From assembly GCA_001600095.1 (NCBI GenBank), contig BCIX01000001.1, forward strand, positions 3,063,198 to 3,127,197: DNA of 64,000 nucleotides, given 5' to 3'. The translations under genes were made by a program, and so were the position numbers. The notes under the pieces were generated by a model that saw nothing but the letters and a program-made list of their open reading frames with translations, had not been told where the DNA came from and searched no databases. This DNA is from Bullera alba. Taxonomy: Eukaryota; Basidiomycota; Tremellomycetes; Tremellales; Bulleraceae. Below are positions 10,938-24,100 of the stretch, one piece after another (positions within the stretch are counted from its first letter, which is position 1; the number at the start of each line of letters is the position of its first letter).

Positions 10938-12977
10938 ATGGAGAGCATAGACAACCTGCGACTCGGCGGGCGATATCTTCACTACAACACATCACATCCT
11001 CTTACACTTCGATACATTGGACCATTACCGCCCGCCCAGACCAACGACCCTACGGATGCTTCCTCGTCGTCTGTCACTATCTGGCTAGGGGTCGAGTATG
11101 ATGAAGCGCAGTACGGGAAAGGGCATTCTGGGGTGTACAAGGGTATCGAGGTGTTTGAATGTCGACAACCGCTTTCCGGGGCGTTCATCAAGTACTCCCC
11201 CGGTGTTTTGATCCGTGGACCAAGCTTCGTACAGGCCATCGAGGAGCGGTACGGCTCGATCTCGACCCATCGGGATGGTGCTCATGTACAAAGTCAAGCT
11301 CCTACCGAGGCTGGCGCTGCAGGTGCTGAGAGCGAAACGGTACAACTAGGAAACTCGGGGATTGTGGTCGAGGCTCCGGGGATGAAAGGCGTACAGAAGC
11401 GGATAGGCCGTTTGGAGCGATTACGCGAAATCGGCCTCGACAACGATCATGTCGGGTCCCTCTCGACAGATGGGGAAGAGGCTAAGGTGATGGTGCTGCG
11501 AGAGCGGTTGAAAGGTGAGCAGAGTCTCCTCGGAAGCTGTGCGGGTTGAAGAGACATGCTGACTCGTTAAGGTGTCAGGATCCTCAATTTGTCCAATAGC
11601 ACATTGGAGACTTGGCAAGTTGTTGCAAGTATCGTAGACTGCCTTGAGAACGTGACAACTCTCGTACTCAAGTGAGTCATTGACGGAGCACGGTGACTCA
11701 GCTTCTAACCTGTTTAGCAATACTCGGACAGCGGCTTTACCCCCGGACGTCCAGGATCAGGTCGTCTTCAGCCTCGGTACTGCTTTCACTGGTGTCGACG
11801 AGCTGCACCTCGGTCAATCACTCTTGCAGTGGGAAGAGGTGAGCTAACAGTTTCTACATATTGTGTACATCAGCTGATCGCTTGTTAGGTCCGCTGTACG
11901 ACACGGTTCTTCCCAAACCTCAAACGGCTGCACCTCAATGACAACCAGATCGCCTCGGTGCGCGATGGTCTTAGCAACGAGTTACTCCAGCATATCAGCC
12001 TGAGTGGGAACTGTATCGATGATTGGCACCAATTAGTAAAAGGGCTTGGCGGTCTTCCGGGGTGAGTGGAAGCTTCAATGCGACATGATGTTGGATGTCT
12101 GACACACGGCAGGCTCGCCTCTATCGACTTGTCTGACAACCCGTTCTCGACAATACCCTCCCCATCGGGCATCTCACCCGGCACGTTCCTCTCGTTGACT
12201 ACCCTCATTCTACTCTCGTCGCGCATCTCGTCCTGGTCGGACATCGACGCGCTGCAGAAATGGACTGCAGGGAGATTGTCCGCGCTACGCTTCAGTCTTT
12301 ACGAGGGGGCAACCATGAAGCCTGTCTCGGAGACGCTCAGCGGGGTCGATCTTGAGTCCAAGGAGGCCAGCATCGACCGCTCAAGGGATCAAGCCGAGGC
12401 CCTGGCCGATTCGAACGACAAGGATAGTCACACAGCCACAGAACGTATATCGGGATACGCCAGGAACGACCGACTCATGTTCATCGCGATTCTCTCTTCG
12501 CTCACAATGCTCAACTCGACTCCTGTATCTGCCTCGGAGAGGCGAGACGCCGAGATGTGGTATGTCAATCACCTTGGCCAGGGTGCATCACCGAGCGACA
12601 TCCGTATTGGCCGATACGACGAGCTCCGCCTCAAGTATGGTCTAGAGGCCCCGGTAGTAGAGCCGCTTAGACCACAGGGCCTCCGGTCAAAAATGCTCAG
12701 TGAGTAGCGACATAGAGACACATGGAGTACATGCTGAACAGGCTTGGTAGCACTGAAGGTACACGGACTTGGGACGCCATTCGACATGGCCATTCTCCGC
12801 TCTGCGCCGATCAGTTTGTTGCGTAAGAAGATTGCGAAGAGGTTGAACGAGGGAGTGGTCCTCTATACCGTTCGCGAGACGGACGGGGCGATGAGCAAGG
12901 TCGCTCAAGTGGATGATGGGCAGCAGGTCGATTGGTGGTACAGCCCCGGCGACGCCGTTTGGGCTGATAGAGAATGA
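10938..12977 (+). CDS. TBCE: Tubulin-folding cofactor E
   Basis: Six exons in phase: 10938..11514, 11572..11671, 11718..11838, 11889..12061, 12113..12699, 12742..12977; 597 residues. Domain order is diagnostic. An N-terminal CAP-Gly domain (residues ~8-95) contains 'IWLGVEYDEAQYGKGHSG', with the GKGHSG groove that binds the alpha-tubulin EEY tail. Leucine-rich repeats follow (~190-400, for example 'NLKRLHLNDNQIASV', 'GLASIDLSDNPFSTI'). The C-terminal ubiquitin-like domain runs from ~520 ('ALKVHGLGTPFDMAILR' to the end). Cofactor E (yeast Pac2) accepts alpha-tubulin and, with cofactors C and D, forms the complex that releases assembly-competent dimers in the cytosol. An acidic/Ser-rich linker around residues 430-460 separates the LRR and Ubl parts. 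Nothing is missing. Confidence 0.95.
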
Positions 12978-13663
12978 GTGGATGAAGTTGGATGTCATGC
13001 ATAGCCGCAGCTATCACTCGATCCGATCATCGTGGTCTTATCAGCATCGCACATGCAGTCAGACCAGATCAGAGAGGGTCAGAGCAGGTTAGAGCAGGTC
13101 AGAGCTAAGCGCTAAGCGCTAATCATTTGAGTGCAAGGACCAGCAAGGACCCTCGATCATTAGCCCTCATTAGGCTTGTCTTGCTGGTCCGAGTGCCTGG
13201 AATGTGAAACACGACATGTTGCCGGTGGCGATGAGAGGGCAGAGGGCGAGAGCAGAGGCTGTCCCCGGTGAACCCTGTGAATTTAAGCGTTCACTCTCGT
13301 TACCCTGTGTTCCACTCTTCTTCCCCACCGTTTGCCTTGTTCGCGTCTTTTGCAGATCTGATCCCGTGTCTGTCTCCTTCTGCCCCGTCCTCATCTCGGG
13401 ACCACTTCCGTTACTACTTCCCTGTCGCGCCTCTTGCACGTTTTCATCGCTATCACCACTCACTCATTCCACACTCACTCACTCACTCGTCACCACGACA
13501 TCGATCCGCAGGTCAGATCGAATCGGACATAATTACCAACTACCTTAATAAACCTCACACAACACACAATCACGCGCAGGCTCGTTTGATACGAAAACCT
13601 CGAACACCGTCACCACTCTAATCTCCTCTAACAACTCTACAACCACAACAACCCACCGCCAAC
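12978..13663. promoter_or_regulatory. Intergenic region and promoter/leader of the SUR7-like gene
   Basis: About 690 bp. The left part holds the 3' end of cofactor E and a repeat cluster (13059..13125). From 13270 to 13660 the plus strand is strongly pyrimidine-biased, with many 'tcactc', 'ctcact' and 'acaac' words just before the ATG at 13664, the usual look of a highly transcribed fungal leader. No TATA box is clear. Confidence 0.5.
13059..13125. repeat. Degenerate short tandem cluster (ggtcagagca / taagcgc)
   Basis: Successive near-copies of a 10-12 bp word: 'gatcagagag', 'ggtcagagca', 'ggttagagca', 'ggtcagagct', followed by 'aagcgctaagcgctaa', itself a 7-bp duplication. Non-coding, between two genes of the same strand. 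Confidence 0.8.
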
Positions 13664-14880
13664 ATGAGAGGAGAACACTGTGTCATGGGCGCGTCCATTC
13701 TGTCCGCCATCGCGGTCATCATGCTCGTCTTTGCGCACATTGGTCAGATCTCGACGGGAGGTTTGGTCAACTCGATCTATTTCGCAGAAGTCAACGTCGA
13801 GGCATATGGTAACGCCTATCTGACGTCGCAAAAGGCGACCCCGACAGGTCTGTACAATGCCAAGAACGACAACCTCGGTGGTGGAAAGGGAATGAGGCAG
13901 TACTACCGGTATGGAATGTATGGTGAGTGATTGAGCGTTCATCTTGAGTGATAACTTCTTGGTGTGATCGCGATTGAGACACCGAGGCAGTAGGAAGGCA
14001 GGAGACGAAGGGACGGCGAAAAGGATCGAAAGGAGAACACGCAGTGTCCTGGGGAAGTCTGGAGGGCCGAGGATGCACGCGTTGGATATGGAGTCCATCA
14101 GCGTTTTACCGGTCACAAAGATGATCTGGTCTTATCAGGCTTCTCATCTCTGTCGACACGCTACTGTGCTGTCCAGCGAGTGGACTTGTGACTGACTCTT
14201 CCTCTATTAGGCGCCTGTGCGTACCAAAAGGACGGAAGTGGTATTTGCAACGGCACCTCGTTCGCCTACCAGATGGAGCCACTCTCCCAGATTCTCGCCG
14301 ACAACCCGCCCAAGTACCAGAAGACCTTCGAGGCCATTATCCCCGACTCGTCTTTCAAGAACAACTCGATGAACGCCGCCATGTCTCGGGCCGGGTCTTT
14401 GATGATTTTCGTGAGTTACGCCAGCGGTAATATCGCAGGATCAGCTCTGACCTGCTGTTTCTTCAGGTCGGATCCTTCTTCGCTGCTATCGCCCTTGTCT
14501 TTGGCGTCTTCAAATTTAGGATCTTCTTCTTGATCGCCGCCATCTCCGCTGGTCTTTCGTCGCTATTGCTCCTAGTGTGAGTTGATTTTAGGTCATCCGA
14601 CCAGTGCATGCGCTAATCCCCTTACAGTGGTGCCGCTCTTTGGACGGTGCTCATCTCGAAAGACAACTGGATCAACATTGTCAAAGTCAACGGCGGCGCT
14701 TCGCTCGGTATCGTCACCACCGCTGGCCCTTCGCTCTGTAAGTGGCCATCTGTTTCTGTCAAACAAAGCCCAAGCCATATCTGACACAACGCAGACCTTA
14801 CCTGGGTTGCCTTCGCGATGATCACGCTCGCCGTCGCTCCATACGTGATTGCTTGCTGCACCTTCACCCGAAACAAGTAA
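13664..14880 (+). CDS. SUR7/PalI-type four-span plasma membrane protein
   Basis: Five exons in phase: 13664..13922, 14211..14410, 14467..14576, 14628..14737, 14795..14880; 254 residues. Four membrane spans: residues ~8-28 ('GASILSAIAVIMLVFAHIG'), then after a large extracellular loop 'AGSLMIFVGSFFAAIALVFG', 'FFLIAAISAGLSSLLLLVG', and the last 'LTWVAFAMITLAVAPYVI'. The loop contains 'YGACAYQKDGSGICNGTSF', with a pair of cysteines and an N-glycosylation sequon, the layout of SUR7-family proteins that mark eisosome-type plasma membrane domains. The short tail 'CCTFTRNK' has a membrane-proximal Cys pair that could be palmitoylated (inference). The first intron is unusually long (288 nt) for this window. 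The family assignment rests on topology and the Cys loop, so it is good but not certain. Confidence 0.8.
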
Positions 14881-15531
14881 AATCGAGAAGATTGGGGCAC
14901 GGCCGGACAAGTATCCACCATCGAACCATAAGGCTAGCAACACAAAGAGGATAGATACTCTGTGAATAATCTATACCCTACACTCTTTTCATTGTCTACA
15001 TTCAATCACGACTTCCCCTCTTTTTGGACACTCGGTCATCATCAGTCTCGTTCTCTCTTCCGTCTTCGTGAACTTTTCATCTGTATGCAATTCGTGTAGA
15101 GTACCTTCGAGGCTGTCCGTCTTCTCTGAGTTGCCAACGAGATGGTAAGAATACAAATGACTGCATGTAATGGTAATTCACAATATGGTTGGTAGCTCGC
15201 GGCTTTCGGCCCTCGGCAATATGGTACAACGGGGATGGTATGGGCGAATATATGACGTTCTTCGTGTTTTCGGTGCGCGGTGCGCTTTACAAGGAGAAGT
15301 ACGAGTCTTGCTGTCGCTGGACTGGCTGCTCATTTGAGGGGATCTAATTTGCGCTATAAGCGTCTTGATTGACAATGGTACAGGTTTTCGAAAGTGTATT
15401 ACAGGGTGGACGCTGGTGGACGATGCGTTACGTTGAAGGTGATTTGTAGGAAATGCGAAGTGAAAGTATTGATGAGGGCTTGTGTGGTGCAAGCGCCTTC
15501 TATGTAGTCAACATGACGCCGGCTTGACCGT
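14881..15531. other. Convergent intergenic region
   Basis: About 650 bp between the stops of the SUR7-like gene and the Gln-rich gene. The left 150 bp is CT-rich, consistent with a 3' UTR. The minus-strand frame at 15178..15492 has no coding character. I see no other feature. Confidence 0.5.
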
Positions 15532-17401
15532 TTAGGCCTGCTCGATGACTGGAGTCGACAACGGGGTTTCGATCCTCCTTCCCAGCATGCCGAGGTTGAT
15601 ACCCGCCTGTCGTCGGAGTCTATCACAGGTAGTCAGCTCTGCCAAGGTCATTTTAGGCAAAACGCCGTAACTCACCTGCTTTGAAAGTTCTTCTCTCCAA
15701 GCTCCTTCGCCTCTCCGGGTGGACCGTACGGCTGTCTGACAGCGAAAGCCCTGACAACAACACCAGGTCCAGCATAGCTCGCCGCTCGGGGCGTCGCTGC
15801 CAAATGATTCAAAGCCTTGGTTGCCGGTTGTGGCGTGGGTGTAGTAGTTGCCCTCTGCTGGGATGCTTTTCCATCCGGCCGTCCCACTCCCAAAGCTGCT
15901 TGAGCGGCGTTCCCGCCGGTAGTTGGCACAGCTGTGTCGTTCCCGGAGGCGTTTTTGCGAGACCCCGATGAACTTGAAGCAGAGACTGGACTCGTCTGAG
16001 CACTCCCCTCTCGTGAACCAGACGCTGCAGTGGTGACCTCGCCTTCACCTGGAGCGGTTGCATCCTCGGTAGCCTGTCGCTTGGAAAGGAAGGAGGGTAG
16101 TCGTGAGCCAGAGCCCGGAGTCGCAGTGGTCGCGGTGGTCGAATCGTTTGTTCGAGGTGGTCCCTGCGGAGATACCTTGGGCAGGGTGGCGGCGGCGGCA
16201 AAGTAATTGGGCGATTTCCAGATGCCATCGGAGTAAGGAGAGGCAGGGTCGAACGCGGCTTTTGAAGCCATTTGGGGTGTGACATACTTGTCCTTGACAC
16301 CAGTCGCAGAGTTCGGGGCGCTTTCGAAGCGCGCCCGTATATCGCTATCGTCGAGCTGTCGGTTGGGTCGGTTGGTGCGAGCGAGCAGATTCGCCTGAAC
16401 CTGTGCTGCTAGGGCGTTTCGCTGGTCTGAAGCCGTAGCAAAGGAGCCGGGCTGATTATGCAATTGGTTGCCAAAAGCTTCGTGGGGGTAAAGCGAGGGT
16501 TGCTGCTGTCGAGGATCGACATATCGTCTAGGCTGTTGCTGCTGCTGCGCTTGCATCGCCAAAAGAGTCTGCTGAGCTTGAGCCTGCATGAAGAAATGCG
16601 CTTGTAGTTGCGGGTTGGTGGTCGCGGCCTGTTGGGCTTGGAAGAAGGCAAGGGCTTCTCTGGCCTGTTGAACAGGTTGATTGTTTCCTGGCTGACCTAG
16701 CAAGAGTGCCTGCAACATTTCCTGCTGTTCCCGTTGTTGATGCTGCATTTGCGCGAGTTGGTGCAATTGAGCCTGTTCCTGCAATCGCGCAGCTGCAGCG
16801 GCTTGAGCATTCACCTGAGCCTGAGCTTGCGCCCGAGCTCGGTTTTGCGCTGCCCGGGTATCGGCATATCGCGTGTCGTGTTTCTGGTAGAAAAGGGAGC
16901 GTGAGTATCAGCATCGCATGGGAAATGTGTGTTCGCCACCACACTCACCTGCGCAAAGCCGCCAGCATACGGCTTGCCATTGGGATCCAGTCCCAAGGAC
17001 GCCATCTTGGATGCAATCCAATCAGAGTCGTCGCCATCCTCTTCCTCGCTGAACGTCGGGCCAAGAGTGTGCTCATTACTGGCATACTTCATCCTCCTGC
17101 CTATGCCCGTCGCACTGTGCACCCTGTCCTCGCCATATCCTGGCGAGGAGTGATCACGGCGATACTGTTGCTGGTGATTGTTGCGTGGGATCGGGGGAGC
17201 CGACGAGGTCAGATGAAAAGGCGGCGGTGGCGGTGCTGCCAATGGAGTGCTCAGACGTGTGTTGTACGGGTTAGGTCCGGTTGATTGAGCGCCAAGGGCG
17301 GGTGCAAATGGCATGGGTGCCAGCGTACCAGGGTTGTAACCTGTCGCTGAAGGTGAGGCGCGTGGAGCGGTGTAGGTCTGCTGATGAGCGATGGAAGACA
17401 T
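15532..17401 (-). CDS. Gln/Ala-rich protein of unknown function, 582 residues
   Basis: Exons 17401..16949, 16883..15676 and 15619..15532 fit in phase. Residues 1-100 are Pro/Ser-rich. Residues ~125-150 hold an acidic helix-like island 'FSEEEDGDDSDWIASKMA' followed by 'LGLDPNGKPYAGGFAQ'. Residues ~155-270 form a long Gln/Ala stretch of helical character (for example 'ARLQEQAQLHQLAQMQHQ'), then a Ser/Thr-rich tail. The C-terminus 'RRQAGINLGMLGRRIETP' looks conserved. No enzyme or DNA-binding domain is recognisable. Gln-rich proteins with short conserved islands are often transcription or mRNA-granule cofactors, but that is only an inference. The promoter is divergent from the BTB gene. Confidence 0.8.
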
Positions 17402-18447
17402 TATACTTGAAGGATTGATCGTTGTGTCGACGCGAAGGCTGAAAATGGTTGAAGCTCGAATGCGAGAATTATACGTGAAGCGAAGATGATCTGATCGTGG
17501 GTAGACGTGACAAGAATGGTGGAGATGGAACCAGTCTCAGGATAGCTGCGGATACGTGAAGCGTGAGAAGTGACCGAGACGAGGATAACCAGACTGTCTA
17601 TTACGGGTTGCTGACCCTGACCAAATTGAAGGCGAAGGTATGCTGCGAAGGGCGAAGGGACGAGCAATTGGTCGTGAAGCCTGACTGAACCGGGAAGGTG
17701 TATAGGAGGGAGAGATGTGGGTATACCGATTGCCAGCGCGTCGGTGTGGCTGAGAAGGAAGAGAGGGGGGAGACTAGCTAGCTAGGGTGAGGATCGATCG
17801 AAAGTGAGAAGGAGTGGCCCGTCGTTGTCCAGCCAGTCTGCCCAGTTGGTTGGCAGCTAGTCAGCTGAAACAGCTGTCAGGATTTCAGGCACGGCCCAGC
17901 CCATATGAGAAACGCCGTATACGCGCGTTAAGAGGTCATGCCACGTGGCCGGTTAATCCCATGCGCTATCCGTCGCGAAGTCGGTCCGTGTTTATGATCA
18001 CCTTTGGATCAACGAGAATGGCGATAACGATTCAGCGAGCGATCAACTTGTACTGTAGGCATTCTTGTATGTCGTAGAGGAGCAGGCTTCCACAGTGAAG
18101 ACAGAGGACCCCGACACTGGCATATGGACCCGATCTCTATACGATTTTAACCGGTGACTGGTTTTTCTTCTCCTCGGCCCTACGATCGCGTGCCACCATC
18201 GCGCTACTGCCACATCCCTTGACGGGTCGACCAGTCGATGCCCTCGTTGGCATTTCAATGTCGACCAGACGACCTAATCGGGTGATCTAGGGCCAGGTCA
18301 GAGTCTGGCGGGTACCAGACAACGGGTCACGCTCCTACTTGGATCTTGGGAACTGTACGCGTCCAAACTTAAAGTGGTCAAGCGGGCTGCGGGTCACCTA
18401 CCCTTGGAAATATATCCCGCCGAGATCTGATTTCTACTTTCTCCATC
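17402..18447. promoter_or_regulatory. Divergent intergenic region, Gln-rich gene / BTB gene
   Basis: About 1.05 kb between two divergent starts, so it contains both promoters. Visible features: a purine-rich stretch with 'ctagctagctag' at about 17775-17787, 'agctgaaacagctgtcag' near 17861 (an E-box CAGCTG), and a 'tggaaatatatcccgc' AT-rich element at about 18405-18420, some 30-45 bp before the BTB ATG and a possible TATA region. No exon is supported. Confidence 0.5.
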
Positions 18448-20774
18448 ATGTCTTCTTCATCCTCAGTCTCTTTCAACGGTTTCGACCACACTCGACAACA
18501 AGTACGAGCTCAGCAATCCAGTCCTGCTGGATCCCTGTCCTCGTCACAGTCGACTGCTCGAACATCAGTCTCACGCCTGACCTCGCGTCAGAGGCAAAAC
18601 TCCCAGCTCACTTCGACTATCTTTCAATCACCATTGGTGTACCCCAGGATGATGAATCATCTCCCAATGGACGTCTACGCCGACAAGACGGGCGAGACCT
18701 TCTTTGCCGAATGGCCGGTTCAGAATGCCCAAGCGCTTAAGGCCCATATCGAAGACACCCCTTCCTCCACCTGGACACTGGCCGCCGAGCTAGAAAACGA
18801 CGAAGACTGGCCTCGAGCACTCAAGGGAGGTATCGTTCTCGGAGGCGGTTGGTACACTGTCGAGCTGGGTATGTGGTTGATAGACTATGACGGCTATCGC
18901 TAACATCGTACTAGCTCGAACATACCCACACCCCCACACACGATCCAGTCCCGTGGAAGAGGTGGCACAAACGCTTGCTGAAGAACAAAGGGTGATTGAT
19001 ACGATCTCACTCTACATCTCTGCGACCTCGGTCCAGAACAACGCAATCGAGATTGAATATCCCGCTACCATCTTTGTCGGCATCAAGACCACTCACACCA
19101 ACACGGGTGCCAAGTATGGCGAGACCCAGTACATCTGGACCTCGAATACCGACTTTGAATTCACGAAAGAGTGTGAATTTCACGCCATCGAGTTGCCGAA
19201 GATCTCGCACTTGCTCCAGAACCCCGATGTCCTCAAGGACGACGGCTTCAGTATTTGCGTACATATCGCCAGCCCTATGGCGACCAAGCAATCTTTTACC
19301 ATGCCGAACGAGGTCACTATTCCCCGTAGAATCATCGACAGCTTGGCCAGTCTTGTCGACTCAACTACCGGTGATGTCAAATTTCTCTGCCTTGAACACG
19401 TCCTCATGCCCATCTCGCCGAACCCGTTCGGCGAGGATAGCGGTGTCTTAGGGGAGAAGATTCTTGGCGAAACTCATCACTTGGTGTCCCGAAAGAGGGT
19501 ATTGTACGCCCACTCTGAGATACTCAAAGCCTCTGGCGACTACTTCAACGGTCTCCTCACTGGTGGTTTCGCCGAGTCGTCCGATGCTAGAAGGCTAGAC
19601 ACGAACCATGTTTCGATTATCGTCGACGATGCAAGCTTCGAAACGGTGTACTGGATGCTTAAGTGAGTGCATAAAAATGACACTCTTGGGGGCTTGCTGA
19701 CATATTTTCAGGTTCATATACACCAACTCGCTTCTCTTCGCCGAGAATGAGAATGTCCGACTTCTTACCGAGCACATGCAGAATGATCGAGGCGAAGCTC
19801 GTCGTCGACTCACTTCCCACGCCCTGCCATACTCTAGTCATTCCGAGTGGGAATATTCCCGACTACCCAAGGACGGCGAGGATATCAACGATGACGATTT
19901 CGACGCAAAGACTATCAAAAGTACTTCCAGCGTGCTCTCGGCTCTATCCTCCACCAGCTCTATCATGGGCGCTCAAGGTCGACCGGCTCAGACACCCGTC
20001 GGTAAAGTCACTTCAGGCATCAAGGGCCTCAACACCAGTCCATCATCTGGGGGTGTGTCCAAAATACCACGACTAGCATCTCCCTCTTCGACCCCACCAC
20101 GACGACGGGCCGGGATACAGCCATCGGCATCTCTGCGAATGACCAAGTCACCCCCAACTCTCGCTTCACCTCCTTCGGCTGGAGCGTTGATGTCAGCTGT
20201 GGGTAGCGAGGTATCGCCCACTCGAGTCCCAGCCCCTGCTTTCGCCCCAGCATCCAGTCGAAGCAACAAGAAGGCCTCACCCTCGTCCACCCGTAACGCA
20301 TACCTTCCAAGAGGGGTGCTCACCCAGTCGGACCCCCACTCGCACCCTTGCGCCTCGCCCGCCCCGGCATCCGCTTTGGCCGTGTACATGCTGAGTCATC
20401 GATACTCCCTCGACTCGCTCGAAGAGCTCGCGAGGGATCATATCCTCGCTAAGATGACTCCAGGCAATTGTATGCCAATGCTGTGAGTAGCTAGCCAGTC
20501 TGGCTGTGAGAAGGCCGACTTAGCTGACTCATACATCCTGCAGACTCGCTACTTACAGGTACGATCAGCTACACGCCGAGGTCCTCGACTTTGTGGTAAG
20601 TCACCGCGAACCGTCAGCGCGTCCAACTGTGCGCTGATACCGTTTGTCTAGATCGATCATTGGACCGATGTCCAGATCTCCATCGAGTTTCTCAAATGCG
20701 TTCAAGAGGTGTCTTCTGGCGCATGGGGGGAGGAAGGCGGGCTCGTCCTGCATGGGCTCTTCAAGAGGCTATAG
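18448..20774 (+). CDS. BTB/POZ domain protein
   Basis: Five exons in phase: 18448..18868, 18915..19662, 19712..20482, 20544..20595, 20652..20774; 704 residues. A Ser-rich N-terminus is followed by a MATH-like beta region (~60-270, with 'GGIVLGGGWYTVELARTY' and 'TVFVGIKTT'-like strands). The BTB fold then runs from ~335: 'RVLYAHSEILKASGDYFN' is the classical BTB core ('HKxxLxxxSxxF'), with 'GGFAESS' and 'VYWMLKFIYTNSLLF' as later helices. A ~180-residue Ser/Pro-rich insertion splits the BTB from a final helical part 'MLSHRYSLDSLEELARDH' (the 'Y.LxxLxxxAxxxI' motif after BTB domains). Such MATH-BTB-like proteins usually act as Cullin-3 substrate adaptors. The long insertion inside the BTB-BACK region is unusual. 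Confidence 0.85.
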
Positions 20775-21132
20775 AAGTCAAGTCCCTACTCCTACCAAGA
20801 AAACGCCCTGCGGGCAGATCAAAGGTTGTATCCATCTCTCTCACGTTTCTAGTTGTAGATGTTCTTCACGTCACCTGTAGTTTCCCTTCTTCATTCGACT
20901 CAATGTAATTTCCGACCTGTTGTCTGTTGTTTCGTATCATAAACTCGCTTGTATGCATCAACAATGTCAGATCAGGACTTTGCGGGCAATCGAGGATATT
21001 ATACATCGGGTAAACAGATAATGACTATGCTACAGTGTAAAGTGGCCGAGGTCAGAACCTATGCCATATGGGCGATCATACAACCAGATCGTGTCGAGAT
21101 TGTCGTTACAAGTCGAGCATGATGATCGTTAC
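20775..21132. other. Convergent 3' region
   Basis: 358 bp between the BTB stop and the MMS22 stop, enough for two 3' UTRs. Nothing else is seen. Confidence 0.5.
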
Positions 21133-24100
21133 TCAGATGTAGGCTTTGAGGGAGGGCACGGAATTGACGGTTATGTAGTCTCCTGCGAGTCTGGTGAGGT
21201 CGTTGATGGTCGTCATTGCAAAAGCGTGATACGACTCTTTGTGAATGATCCGGTGAGCACTTATCGACTGTTCAAGGAGATCGGAATCAGCTTCGGAACA
21301 TCCAATGATGCCATGAGCACAGACTTACTTTCTCATTGGAGGCAATGGACGAGATGAGCAAGTTCATACAGCGATAAACGAGGCTTTTGATGCGCGAAGC
21401 TGTGCGCGAGGAGGATAGCAGTGTGGGGATGGTCGAGTAGATAGCTACCAAGTCGATTCAAGTCAGTCCAGGTGGTCTCTACCAAAGCACGGAGGTACCT
21501 TACTCACCTTCCAGAATAGGAATGCGGAGATCCATGAATCCGCTTCTGTCCATCTCTTGTTGGACTCCTTGAACATTTGGCACATCGGTGAAGAACGGGT
21601 GTGAAAACGTGTTGGACATGGCGAACAGCGCAGAGACGAATTTATGCTCGATAGTCAACCGATCCGTGGCTATGACCTGGAAGAAGAGCGTCACAAACTC
21701 CTCTTGATACATCTGTCGGGCAATCAGTCAATTGGACCTCGCGGAGACTTCATGACATAGCATCTAACTCACGTCGAAACACCCCGGGTCCAGCTTGGCG
21801 ACGTTGGACATGAAGTGGAGACCGACTTGTAGTCGACCGCAATCATTGGCTATCCTCTGCCAAGACTCCTTGCCAAAAGTCCCGATGTAAGGTGTCCACC
21901 CATCCTGTACGACAATGAGCTGGATTCCGATTGAAATCTGCGGTCAACTCACGAGAGAGTTCTGCTCTACTACCACGACTCCGGCGCAGTCAGACCAACA
22001 TTTTGTCAATCTCCCGATGAACACTTGTCTATCGGCAGACTCCTTCTCCGACATGGTGGGATCGACGACCTGGGGCAGCATGCCAGATAACAGCTTATAG
22101 ATCTTTGGCGAGATGATCTGATTGATGATCTGGGACAAGAGCATCAGCATTAGTCTCCCAGTGAGGTCGACGGTCACTTACGTGGCCAAATTTCTCATCT
22201 TGGGCTTGTACAGGATCCACAACATCTCCGCCTCCAGCGCCAAGCGCCGCGAGGTCTATTGTCGATAGGTCGATGCCGAACGAGTACTCGTCCTGACTCT
22301 CAACTTTGCATTCCCTCGCCTCCCTCCGTTGTCGAGCGAGTCGGGGTAGTGCCGCTGAGCGAGTATCGAGGAAAGTCTGGATAGTCGAGACAATCTCCGT
22401 GCCGCACTTCAGATCATTGGCCAGATCCAAGTCGAAAACCCTAGCAGTCCAGCACTCGTGCAACAAGCTCGGATCGGGGTATACCGCATTCTTCTGCTGT
22501 TCCACGTCAAACGTATGATGGAGGATGATTTGCCGAAAACATGCGACTATCAACACCATCGTCCTTTCGATCTCAACTCGGCTGGGACCTCTTCCTGCCA
22601 GTACGGCCGGAGGACCAGGGGCCGAAGTCGTATCGAGTTCCGACTGCAGTACTGCCAGAAAATCTGCTAGCCGGTTGACCACCATGTCCAGAGGATGCCC
22701 GTGATGCCTGCAAGCGACGGCGAGATACATCAAGCCTCGGATGCTCACTTGGCGGGATTCGAAATCGGCCATCTCAAACGGTGCCCACTTCTTCGAGTTG
22801 GCCAATAGCCAGGGTAGGAGCGATGGGGAGAAGAAACAAGCGGCGATCATTGTCGAGTATCGGTTGATAAGTTGACCCAGCTGACGCATTGTTGGCGGAA
22901 GGATTCTGTTGAACTTGACCGGGCTGACGGGGATGATGGACATGATCAACCTCTGAACATCCTTTTCTGCCTGTTGGGCCTCAATGAGTGACTCTGCCGA
23001 GCCAATAATATCCGCAGCTCCTACGCAGACCAGCCGCAGGTAGAGTTCGAATGCTGATTCTCCTTTGGTCTCCTCGTTGGCCGTCAGAGCGATATCGAAC
23101 CGCGTAATGAAGTTCGGGTAGTCGACGGGGGGCTCGGTCGGTAGATTCCGGTGTTGACGGTCTTTGAAGATGACGCCTAGATCCTTTGTCGCCACGCTGA
23201 AGCTCTTCCTGTCAAAGTTCCATTTCCACACTGATGACAGCTTGATACACCTGGCCAGAATCGTCTTGAGGTATCGATCTCTGCCCTGCAATAACTCTGT
23301 CCGCGCGGCCTCTTCTGCTTCCTCGTTGTGCGATATCTTGATGAGGCTGATGGCTCTTCGGGCGAGCTGCCATTGAGGGGCTGGAGTGAAGATCATGCTG
23401 ATTCGACCACTTGGGCCAAACTGCGACAGGGCGCCCAATCCAAAGACAAGGAGCCATATCCGTTCCGAGGCGATAGGACCCGCTCGATCGAGGTAGTAGA
23501 CCGTGTCCAGTGCTTCAGACAAGCAAGTCGAGAAAGTATCGCTTTCGGGGACAGTCGAGCGATTATCCCAAGCTTTGAGGATGTGGCACACCGCGATCCA
23601 AGATATGCTGGAAACTTCTTCGATTTGAGCCGTGTCTGATTCGCCGCGCAGTATCGCTTTGAGCGGTTTGATGGCCTTGTCAAAGCCGATGCGTAGCAGC
23701 TGACAAATCAATCCTGTAGCACCCGTGATAATCTGGGTACTGATGCCTATTTGTGAAGTGGTGACACGAGACTCTAACCTGCTCGTCAGGTCCAGGAGGT
23801 GAAGTCGTGTGTCCAGGATGGCAGCTCGAAGCGGGGCTTTGGCTTTGTAGATGCTGGAATCGAGGCTGTCCAAGGTGACCAACAAGGGTGGAATCAGGCT
23901 CTCGAGCTCGTCTTGAAGTGAAGTGGAGGTGGAGCCGGCGGGAGATGAGCAGTATGCGCCGAGAAAGTCCAAGAATTCGACAGATGGACTGATCGTGGTA
24001 ACACCACTAGCAAATGTCTTAATATCCGCCTGTAAGCCATCAAACAGCATCGATAATACAGGGACAACATCGTCGGCCGGCATTCCGGGTTGAAGCTCGA

